Below are positions 9,291 to 16,210 of a stretch of 64,000 bases of DNA, piece after piece. Position 1 is the stretch's first letter. Every line of letters starts with the position of its first letter. Position numbers and translations under genes: made by a program. The notes under the pieces are model-generated. The model ran no database searches. It had not been told where the DNA came from and saw nothing but the letters and a program-made list of their open reading frames with translations. Source of the stretch: Tenacibaculum pacificus (lineage in GTDB: Bacteria > Bacteroidota > Bacteroidia > Flavobacteriales > Flavobacteriaceae); the NCBI RefSeq assembly GCF_027941775.1, contig NZ_CP115917.1:157001-221000 (forward strand), read 5' to 3'.

Positions 9291-10259
9291 TTAATATCCT
9301 ATTTTTTTACGAACTCTTTGTAAAACATCAGTAGCTACAGTTTTAGCTTTTTCGGCACCAATTGATAATGCTTTATCTATTTCATTTCTGTTTTCCATAT
9401 AGTGTGCATATTTTGCACGAATTTCAGCAAACTCTTCAATAATTAGCTCATATAATGCTTGTTTTGCATGACCGTAACCATAATTTCCACCTTCATAATT
9501 AGCACGCATTTCTGCAATTTGAGCATCCGAAGCTAATAATTTATAAATAGCAAAAACATTATCTGTATCAGGATTTTTAGGTTCTTCAAGGGCTTTACTA
9601 TCCGTTTGAATTCCCATTATTTGCTTGCGTAATTTTTTATCTGCTAAGAAAATATTGATAAAGTTATTTCTTGATTTACTCATTTTTTCACCATCAGTAC
9701 CAGGTACTAACTTGGTGTTTTCGTTGGTTTTTCCTTGAGGCAAAATTAAGGTTTCACCAACAGTATTATTTATTCTACTAGCTACATCACGAGCCATTTC
9801 TAAATGTTGTAATTGGTCTTTTCCTACGGGAACAATTTCAGCATCGTATAATAAAATATCGGCAGCCATTAACATAGGATATGTAAATAAACCACTATTT
9901 ACGTCTGATAAACGGTCAGATTTATCTTTAAAACCATGTGCCAATGTTAAACGTTGATATGGAAAATAACAACTCAAATACCAACTTAATTCGGTTACTT
10001 GAGGAATATCACTTTGGCGATAAAAAACAGTTTTATTGATGTCAATTCCACAGGCAAGCCAAGTAGCAGCAACACTGTAAGTGTTTTCTCTTAATTCGTT
10101 TCCATCTTTAATTTGGGTTAACGAGTGCATATCTGCAATAAAAATATAAGATTCATTTTTAGCATCGTTCGCCATTTCAATGGCTGGTAAAATAGCACCT
10201 AATAAGTTACCTAAGTGTGGAGTTCCTGTACTTTGTACTCCTGTTAAAATTCTTGACAT
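9291..10259 (-). CDS. trpS: Tryptophanyl-tRNA synthetase
   Basis: 322 residues from the ATG at 10259. A longer frame reaches 10346, but it would add 29 hydrophobic residues and includes the gene's own promoter, so I reject it. Class I synthetase charging tRNA-Trp. Features: RILTGVQSTGTPHLGNLLGA at the start, with the HIGH-type TPHLGN; the MLMAADILLYDA and VPVGKDQLQHLEMARD blocks of TrpRS; and the KMSKS loop as GEKMSKSRNNF. The length suits the compact bacterial form. It is convergent with the OmpA-like gene and divergent from the acyltransferase gene. Confidence 0.96.
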   Translation of the reverse strand: MSRILTGVQSTGTPHLGNLLGAILPAIEMANDAKNESYIFIADMHSLTQIKDGNELRENTYSVAATWLACGIDINKTVFYRQSDIPQVTELSWYLSCYFPYQRLTLAHGFKDKSDRLSDVNSGLFTYPMLMAADILLYDAEIVPVGKDQLQHLEMARDVASRINNTVGETLILPQGKTNENTKLVPGTDGEKMSKSRNNFINIFLADKKLRKQIMGIQTDSKALEEPKNPDTDNVFAIYKLLASDAQIAEMRANYEGGNYGYGHAKQALYELIIEEFAEIRAKYAHYMENRNEIDKALSIGAEKAKTVATDVLQRVRKKIGY

Positions 10260-10321
10260 ATAGTTGTTTTGAAAAATTATGTAAGCAATCGTAGTGATTG
10301 CTAATACTACTTGTATACTAG

Positions 10322-10329
10322 CAAAAATA
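10322..10329 (-). promoter_or_regulatory. -7 promoter element for trpS
   Basis: TATTTTTG on the minus strand, exact TAnnTTTG match, 63 bases upstream of ATG 10259. It falls inside the longer possible frame, supporting the shorter protein. Confidence 0.5.
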
Positions 10330-10373
10330 AGCTTAAAATTGTTCAAACAAAAGAAATTACTACATTCGCATAT

Positions 10374-11159
10374 ATGAAATACATACTTTTTCCTTTTCGA
10401 TTAATTTGGCGAATCTGGTTTTATCTTCTGATGATTGTTTCGGTGGTTGCCATATCTCCTTTTGTATTGTTTTTTTTATCTGAAGAAAAATATTATGGTT
10501 CTTTTTGGAAACTAATGAGAGCTTGGTCATTTTTCTTAATTTACGGAATGGGTTTTAGGCTTAAATTTGAAAGACAAGAAAAACTAAATCCTGAAAAAAG
10601 TTACATATTTATAGCAAATCATACTTCATTATTAGATCCTTGGATAATGATTGCATCGAGTAAAAACCCAATTTTATTTGTAGGGAAAATCGAATTAACA
10701 AAAGTACCATTGTTTGGTTTTTTCTATAAAAAAGCCGTGATTACTGTTGATAGAAAAGATCCAAAAAGTAGAAGGGAAGTATATGGACGCATCAAAAAAA
10801 GATTAGATACAGGTTTGAGTATTGCTATTTATCCTGAAGGATTAGTTCCTACGGAAGATGTTGTTTTAGCTCCTTTTATGAATGGTGCATTTAATTTAGC
10901 AATACAATATGAAATGCCAATTGTACCCCAAATATATTTTGATGCAAAACGCTTATTTTCTTGGGATATTTTTAAAGGACATCCAGGTGTTTTTAGAGTA
11001 AAACAATTACCCTTTATACAGGTAGAAGGCTTAGTTCTGAAAGATAGAAAAGTTTTAAATCAACAAGCTTTTGATTTGTTAGAGAATGAATTATTAAACG
11101 ATAAACGATATATGAAAGATACTAATCGATTAAGTAATGAGCGAAAAATTAAATCATAA
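10374..11159 (+). CDS. 1-acyl-sn-glycerol-3-phosphate acyltransferase (PlsC-like)
   Basis: 261 residues from ATG 10374; a longer frame from 10311 crosses the trpS promoter and is not favoured. PlsC-type enzymes put the second acyl chain onto lysophosphatidic acid at the inner membrane. The N-terminus has a hydrophobic segment (about residues 10-35). The catalytic H-x4-D motif is present as NHTSLLDPW near residue 78, followed by LFVGKIELTKVPLFG and the substrate-binding block YPEGLVP, a variant of the usual F/Y-P-E-G-T-R. The arginine of that block is missing, which could mean altered substrate. It overlaps the hemolysin III start by 23 bases, so translation is probably coupled. An imperfect -7 (TACATTCG, 10361-10368) precedes it. 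Confidence 0.85.
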   Translation: MKYILFPFRLIWRIWFYLLMIVSVVAISPFVLFFLSEEKYYGSFWKLMRAWSFFLIYGMGFRLKFERQEKLNPEKSYIFIANHTSLLDPWIMIASSKNPILFVGKIELTKVPLFGFFYKKAVITVDRKDPKSRREVYGRIKKRLDTGLSIAIYPEGLVPTEDVVLAPFMNGAFNLAIQYEMPIVPQIYFDAKRLFSWDIFKGHPGVFRVKQLPFIQVEGLVLKDRKVLNQQAFDLLENELLNDKRYMKDTNRLSNERKIKS

Positions 11160-11748
11160 TTATAGTAGTACCGAAGAAAAATTAAATGTTTTAACTCACG
11201 GTTTTGGCTTGTTATTATCAATAATAGCGTTGCCTTTTTTAATTTTAAAATCGGTAAGTTATCAAGGTTTTTGGCAAATTGCTAGTTTTAGTATTTTTGG
11301 TTGTAGCTTGATTATTTTATATGCTGCTTCAACTTTTTATCATGCGTCTAAAAACGCTAAAATCCGCCGAAGGCTTAATATTTTTGATCATGCTGCAATT
11401 TATGTATTAATCGCAGGAAGTTACACACCATTTTGTTTGGTCGTATTGCCTGAAAAAACAGGTTGGTATTTGTTCGTTTTTGTGTGGTTATTTGCTTTGA
11501 TAGGCGTTGTTTTAAAGCTTTTTTTTACAGGAAGATTTGATAAATTATCAACAGTTTTATATTTGATAATGGGCTGGCAAGTCATCTTTTTAATAAATCC
11601 ATTAATAGATAATTTACCTTGTGATGGATTATTTTATTTAATTGCAGGAGGCGTTTTTTATACTGTAGGAGCTATTTTATATTCGATTAAAAAAGTGCCT
11701 TATAATCACGCTATTTTTCAATGTTTTTGTGCTTTTAGGAAGCTTTAG
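11137..11748 (+). CDS. Hemolysin III / PAQR family membrane protein with a frameshifted C-terminus
   Basis: 203 residues as read. Multi-pass membrane protein of the HlyIII/AdipoR superfamily, thought to be zinc-dependent ceramidase-like hydrolases. Motifs seen: ASTFYHAS near residue 65 and FDHAAIYVLIAGSYTPF near residue 85. The last helix should carry H-x3-H, but after YNHAIF the frame shifts and ends CFCAFRKL. Reading on in the +1 frame gives VFVLLGSFSHFW and IYKYV with a stop at 11777-11779, exactly the expected ending. Removing one A from CAATG at 11719-11722 restores HAIFH, i.e. both metal-binding histidines. So this is either a recent mutation that destroys the metal site or an assembly error. 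The intact gene would span 11137-11779, touching the convergent CYTH gene. Confidence 0.82.
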   Translation: MSEKLNHNYSSTEEKLNVLTHGFGLLLSIIALPFLILKSVSYQGFWQIASFSIFGCSLIILYAASTFYHASKNAKIRRRLNIFDHAAIYVLIAGSYTPFCLVVLPEKTGWYLFVFVWLFALIGVVLKLFFTGRFDKLSTVLYLIMGWQVIFLINPLIDNLPCDGLFYLIAGGVFYTVGAILYSIKKVPYNHAIFQCFCAFRKL

Positions 11749-11781
11749 CCATTTTTGGACAATCTATAAATATGTGTAATT

Positions 11782-12252
11782 TTACCAGTTACAAAACGGT
11801 AGTTTACTTAAATTAGAATTATAATATTTTACAGTTCCTGTAACTTCTTTTCCTAGCCAATTTGGTTTTTCAAAAGCTTCGTTTTCTTCGGATAATTCTA
11901 TTTCAGCAACTACTAAGCCTTTATTATCACCTAAAAAATCATCGACTTCATATATATGATTATTTGATTTTACTAAATAACGATATTTTTCAATAATTCC
12001 TTCTTCGCATAAATTGAATAAATCTTGTGCTTCTTTTAAAGGAATCTCTTTTTCCCATTCATAACGAGTCGTTCCGCTTTTGTTTGATGCTCCTTTAATG
12101 GTTAAAAAACCGCTGTCATCTTTTATTCGAACTCGTACAACACGTTCTTTTTTAGAGTTTAAGAAACCTTGTTTTATATAGCTTTTTTGGTAAGCTACTT
12201 GTTTATAAGCATCAGAAGTTACTAAGAATTTACGTTCAATTTCAAAAGTCAT
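11782..12252 (-). CDS. CYTH domain protein (triphosphate tunnel metalloenzyme)
   Basis: 156 residues. It begins with the diagnostic E-x-E-x-K motif as FEIERKFLV, followed by alternating charged strands typical of the tunnel: RVVRVRIKDD, FLTIKGA, RYEWEKEIP, YEVDDFLGDNKGLVVAEIEL. Proteins of this length in bacteria are usually inorganic triphosphatases or of unknown role; the adenylate cyclase label often attached to CYTH is not supported here. The gene stands alone, convergent with the hemolysin III gene and divergent from recO. Cytoplasmic; no signal peptide. Confidence 0.88.
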   Translation of the reverse strand: MTFEIERKFLVTSDAYKQVAYQKSYIKQGFLNSKKERVVRVRIKDDSGFLTIKGASNKSGTTRYEWEKEIPLKEAQDLFNLCEEGIIEKYRYLVKSNNHIYEVDDFLGDNKGLVVAEIELSEENEAFEKPNWLGKEVTGTVKYYNSNLSKLPFCNW

Positions 12253-12317
12253 ATTAAAATTTATAAGAAGTTAAATCATATTTGTACGAATGTATCATTT
12301 TTGTTGATATTATTAAA

Positions 12318-12325
12318 TATCTTTG
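12318..12325 (+). promoter_or_regulatory. -7 promoter element for recO
   Basis: TATCTTTG, exact TAnnTTTG match, 40 bases before the recO ATG at 12366. A TTTG at 12300-12303 is closer than the usual -33 spacing. Confidence 0.5.
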
Positions 12326-12365
12326 AAGGTATATTGTTCTTATTCATTTTTAAACTTTTAATTTA

Positions 12366-13088
12366 ATGGCATTAATTACAACAAAAGCAATTGTTATTAG
12401 TGCGCTTAAATACGGAGATACTAGTTTAATTGTAAAGTGTTTTACTTTTGAAGACGGAATTCGTTCGTATATGATACGAGGCGTATTAAAATCGAGAAAA
12501 GGGAAACTTAAAAAAGCCTATTTTCAACCATTAACACAGTTGCTTATTGAAGCAAATCATAACAATAAAAACACTTTAAATTCGATAAAAGAAGCGCAAG
12601 TTATTAATCCTTATGAAAATATTTATACATCAGTAATAAAGCAATCTATTGTACTTTTTTTATCAGAAATACTTTCAAGTATTATTAAAGAAGAAGAAAA
12701 AAATGAAGTGCTATATGAGTATATTGAAACAAGTTTAATTTGGCTAGATACTCATGATACTGTTGCTAATTTTCACTTGCTTTTTTTGCTGAATTTATCA
12801 AGGTATTTAGGGTTTTATCCTGATGTTTCCGAAGCTTATAAACCTGCTTTTAGTTTAATTGAAGGACAATTTACAGATGCAACTTATGAAAAATTATTGT
12901 TAACAGGAGATGAACTAATTCTCTTTAAAAAGTTATTAGGTTTAAATTTTGATGAAATACCTAGTATTTCCTATCATAAAAGCGAAAGGCAAATCATCCT
13001 TAGAGCTATAATTAGATATTTTGAATTACATTTGGAAGGTTTTAAAAAGCCAAAATCATTAGATATTTTAGAAATAGTGTTTAGTTAA
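12366..13088 (+). CDS. recO: DNA repair protein RecO
   Basis: 240 residues, normal length. RecO acts with RecR and RecF to load RecA onto single-stranded gaps and to anneal SSB-coated strands. The N-terminal OB fold is recognisable as TKAIVISALKYGDTSLIVKCF with IRSYMIRGVLKSRKGKLKKAYFQPL (read in two pieces). A helical domain follows, with FHLLFLLNLSRYLGFYPD near residue 135. The C-terminal zinc-binding cysteines found in some RecO proteins are absent, as in other Bacteroidota. The TonB-dependent receptor starts three bases after the stop, so both are likely on one transcript. Confidence 0.93.
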   Translation: MALITTKAIVISALKYGDTSLIVKCFTFEDGIRSYMIRGVLKSRKGKLKKAYFQPLTQLLIEANHNNKNTLNSIKEAQVINPYENIYTSVIKQSIVLFLSEILSSIIKEEEKNEVLYEYIETSLIWLDTHDTVANFHLLFLLNLSRYLGFYPDVSEAYKPAFSLIEGQFTDATYEKLLLTGDELILFKKLLGLNFDEIPSISYHKSERQIILRAIIRYFELHLEGFKKPKSLDILEIVFS

Positions 13089-13091
13089 TTT

Positions 13092-15554
13092 ATGAAACAA
13101 TTTATAACCATAATATTTTTCTTTACAATCACGTTTGTTTTTTCACAAAAGCTTACTTTAATTGATGCTAAAACGGGTAAAAAAATTGATGGAGTTGCTG
13201 TATTTAATAAAAATAAAACAATAGCCGAAGTTAGTAATATTGATGGAATTGTAAATGTTTTTAATTTTAAAGAAGATGAAATTATTATATTTTCACATGT
13301 AGCTTATGCTGATTATCAAGAAATAAAATCGATATTAAAAAAAAATAAATATCAAGTTTATTTATCAAAATATTCGGAACAATTAGATGAAGTTGTAGTT
13401 TCGGTCTTTAAAAATAAAGAAAAAACAAATAGAATTGCTGAACAAATAGCAGTTGTTTCTTTACAAGATATTCAAAAAGTATCACCTCAAACATCGGCTG
13501 ATTTATTAGCAAGTATTCCTGGAATTAAAGTGCAAAAATCACAATTTGGAGGTGGAAGTCCTGTGCTTCGAGGAATGGAAAGTAATCGTGTTTTATTAGT
13601 AGTAGATGGTGTGCGAATGAATAATGCGATTTATAGAAAAGGACATTTACAAAATTCAATTACAGTTAATCCAAATTTATTAGAACGAACAGAAGTGGTT
13701 TTTGGACCTTCATCAGTTATTTATGGTTCTGATGCACTTGGCGGTGTGATTCATTATTATACGAAAACACCAAAATTATCCAACGAAAATAATATTAAAG
13801 GAAGTCATTTTTTACGATATAGTTCGATAAATAATGAAGTAACTAACTCTTTATCTGCTGAGTTACAATTTAAAAAATGGGCATCGTTAACAAGTGTATC
13901 ACATAGTAATTTTGGTGATTTAAAAATGGGTAAAAATAGAACTCATGGTTTTGATGATTGGGGAAAAGTGTTTTTTTATTCAGATAATTTAAACGTAAAC
14001 TATACTGAAAATCCGAAGAAAAATAAGGATGTAAATTTGCAGAAAAATACAGGATTTAGTCAAACTGATTTTTTACAGAAATTATTTATTCCTCTATCAA
14101 AAAATACCGATTTAAAATTTAATATTCAATATTCAACATCATCAGATATACCAAGATTTGATAAGTTGACAGAATTAAAAGATGGCAATTTAAAATTTGC
14201 TGAATGGTATTACGGACCACAAAACAGGTTGTTAATTTCTTCTCAACTAGATATCAATCCGAATAAAAATTGGTTAGAAAAAGGAACAATTACTTTAGCG
14301 TATCAAAATATTGAAGAAAGTCGTATCCAAAGAAAATTTGAAAGTTTAGAGCGATCTTATAAAAATGAAAATGTAAAAGTATATAGCGCAAATGTAGATT
14401 TTACAGTTCCTTTAGCAAAAAAACGTGATTTAGGTTATGGTTTTGAAGTTGCTTATAATGATGTGCAATCAGAAGCTTATGGAAAAACATTAAAAATATC
14501 TACGGATAAAATAATTAGTTTTGATGATGATTTTGTGGTGCAATCTCGTTATCCTGACGGAGGAAGCAGCTATTTTAGTACTGCAATGTATTTAGATTAC
14601 CGCCAAGATATTACTTCAAATTCTACTTTAAATACAGGAATTAGATTAACTAATACGCACTTGAATGCTAAGTGGATAGATGAAACATTTATAAAATTAC
14701 CAAACAATAATATTAGTTTGAACAATACCGCATTAACTGCAACTGCTGGTTATGTGTATAAACCTGTTAAAAATTTGCAATTAAATGCTGTATTATCATC
14801 AGGATTTCGTTCGCCAAATATTGATGATGTTGGTAAAGTTAGAGAGAAAAATGACGAAGTTACTGTGCCAAATATTAACTTAAAACCAGAATATGCTTAT
14901 AATGCAGAAATTGGTGCTCAAAAGTATTTTAATAATAAAAAGTTTCGAATCGGTGCAAATATGTATTATACTTTACTGAATAATTATATTTATCGAGAAG
15001 CTTTTATATTAAATAGTAGTCCTACAATTCCTTATGAAGGAGAAGATGTATTTACTGTGGCTAATGTGAATAAAGGAACGGCTTACATAACAGGTGTAAC
15101 GGTAAGTTATCAAGGTAAATTTTCTAGACATTGGAAAACATCGGGTTCTTTTACATATACAAAAGGAAGGTCATACGATACCGATTTACCATTGTCATCA
15201 ATTCCGCCATTATTTGGTCGTTTTGAATTGAATTATATTAATAAAAAATTTGAAAGTGGTGTTAATTTTATATTTAATGCTAAAAAAGATATTTCAGATT
15301 ATAATCTAGAAGAAGGTATTGATAATCATCAACAAACACCAATTATCAACAAAAATGCAACAAATGATGTTGATAAATATTACGGAACACCAAGTTGGAT
15401 GACTGTTGGTTTATATGCTAAATATACGTTGAATAAAAATATTTCAATACAAACGCAGTTTAGTAATTTATTTGACACTCATTATAAAGAATTTGCTTCA
15501 GGAATTTCAGCTCCAGGACGCAATATTTCAATATCATTATTAACTAATTTTTAA
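13092..15554 (+). CDS. TonB-dependent outer membrane receptor with N-terminal carboxypeptidase-like domain
   Basis: 820 residues. Signal peptide at residues 1-19 (MKQFITIIFFFTITFVFSQ). Residues about 20-95 are the carboxypeptidase regulatory-like domain common in Bacteroidota receptors, ending in the DEVVVS segment. The plug domain, about residues 110-225, includes ADLLASIPGIKVQ, SPVLRGMESNRVLLVVDGVR and VIYGSDALGGVI, a pattern seen in haemoglobin/haem or metal receptors. The rest is a 22-strand barrel ending in the terminal aromatic NISISLLTNF. The substrate cannot be told from sequence; the plug hints at haem or another iron source. Linked to recO by a three-base gap and to a small DUF3817 gene 12 bases later. 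Confidence 0.9.
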   Translation: MKQFITIIFFFTITFVFSQKLTLIDAKTGKKIDGVAVFNKNKTIAEVSNIDGIVNVFNFKEDEIIIFSHVAYADYQEIKSILKKNKYQVYLSKYSEQLDEVVVSVFKNKEKTNRIAEQIAVVSLQDIQKVSPQTSADLLASIPGIKVQKSQFGGGSPVLRGMESNRVLLVVDGVRMNNAIYRKGHLQNSITVNPNLLERTEVVFGPSSVIYGSDALGGVIHYYTKTPKLSNENNIKGSHFLRYSSINNEVTNSLSAELQFKKWASLTSVSHSNFGDLKMGKNRTHGFDDWGKVFFYSDNLNVNYTENPKKNKDVNLQKNTGFSQTDFLQKLFIPLSKNTDLKFNIQYSTSSDIPRFDKLTELKDGNLKFAEWYYGPQNRLLISSQLDINPNKNWLEKGTITLAYQNIEESRIQRKFESLERSYKNENVKVYSANVDFTVPLAKKRDLGYGFEVAYNDVQSEAYGKTLKISTDKIISFDDDFVVQSRYPDGGSSYFSTAMYLDYRQDITSNSTLNTGIRLTNTHLNAKWIDETFIKLPNNNISLNNTALTATAGYVYKPVKNLQLNAVLSSGFRSPNIDDVGKVREKNDEVTVPNINLKPEYAYNAEIGAQKYFNNKKFRIGANMYYTLLNNYIYREAFILNSSPTIPYEGEDVFTVANVNKGTAYITGVTVSYQGKFSRHWKTSGSFTYTKGRSYDTDLPLSSIPPLFGRFELNYINKKFESGVNFIFNAKKDISDYNLEEGIDNHQQTPIINKNATNDVDKYYGTPSWMTVGLYAKYTLNKNISIQTQFSNLFDTHYKEFASGISAPGRNISISLLTNF

Positions 15555-15566
15555 ACACACAGAAAA

Positions 15567-15839
15567 ATGATAAATATATTTAAAATTGTAAGTTTATTAG
15601 AAGGGATTTCTTACATATTATTACTTTTTATAGCAGTGCCTATTAAGTATCTTCAAGGAAATGCTGAGTATGTAAAAATGCTAGGAATGCCTCATGGAGT
15701 ATTATTTGTAGCCTATATAATTATAGCGATTATGCTAAAATTCGAACTAAATTGGAGTGCTAAAACTTTCGGGATTGTTAGCATATTATCAATTTTACCT
15801 TTCGGAACTTTTTTTGTTGGAAAGTATTTAAAAGCGTAA
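15567..15839 (+). CDS. DUF3817 small integral membrane protein
   Basis: 90 residues with three predicted membrane segments (about 5-25, 42-60 and 65-85). The start FKIVSLLEGISYILLLFIAVPIKY and the central MPHGVLFVAYI match the DUF3817 (YdzA-like) family, whose function is unknown. It follows the receptor by 12 bases and is probably the last gene of the recO transcript, which ends in the long hairpin at 15857-15910. Confidence 0.8.
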   Translation: MINIFKIVSLLEGISYILLLFIAVPIKYLQGNAEYVKMLGMPHGVLFVAYIIIAIMLKFELNWSAKTFGIVSILSILPFGTFFVGKYLKA

Positions 15840-15856
15840 TATTAGTAGTTTTTAAG

Positions 15857-15910
15857 AATAATATGGTAATATATTTATCTTTTAAAAGGTAAATATATTA
15901 CCATATTATT
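15857..15910. terminator. Long near-perfect hairpin between convergent genes (bidirectional terminator)
   Basis: Arms of about 27 bases pair almost completely (left arm AATAATATGGTAATATATTTA, first 20 bases AATAATATGGTAATATATTT, mirrored in full on the right), with an inner self-complementary CTTTTAAAAG. It separates the DUF3817 gene (+) from moaD (-) with two bases to spare on the moaD side. The AT-rich stem lacks a separate T tail, so terminator function is inferred from position. Confidence 0.6.
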
Positions 15911-15911
15911 A

Positions 15912-16154
15912 CTACCCACCACTAACAGGTGGAATAATAGCTATTGTACTGTTTTCTTTGATGATAATATCATCTTTAGCGTAACTTTCGTTGATAGCTA
16001 CAGCAAATGAGCTCATGCTTTTTAGTTCAGTGTGTTGTTTTACAAGTAATTCTTTAAAATGGCTGACACTACAATTAATAGGAAGCGCTACTTCTAAAGA
16101 AGAGTTTCCTATTAAATCTGTAGCAATACCAAAAAGTAGTACAGTTATGTTCAT
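15912..16154 (-). CDS. moaD: Molybdopterin synthase sulfur carrier subunit MoaD
   Basis: 80 residues of the ubiquitin-like MoaD/ThiS fold. It starts with the strand NITVLLFGIATDLIG and ends in IAIIPPVSGG; the terminal Gly-Gly is the site that is adenylated and then thiocarboxylated to donate sulfur. MoaD rather than ThiS is favoured by the PPVSGG ending and by the presence of moaE at 4042-4464. It lies downstream of the DUF5686 gene on the same strand with a 56-base gap, so it may share that transcript. Confidence 0.9.
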   Translation of the reverse strand: MNITVLLFGIATDLIGNSSLEVALPINCSVSHFKELLVKQHTELKSMSSFAVAINESYAKDDIIIKENSTIAIIPPVSGG

Positions 16155-16210
16155 ATTAGTATTTGAGGATTTTTCGCTTATAACCTCTATAAGCAGATTA
16201 AAAGTCTAAT

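Noticed and set aside
10260..10346. N-terminal extension of trpS with a membrane-like segment
   Set aside because: The extension contains a -7 promoter element and is not part of any TrpRS; the ATG at 10259 starts the normal protein.
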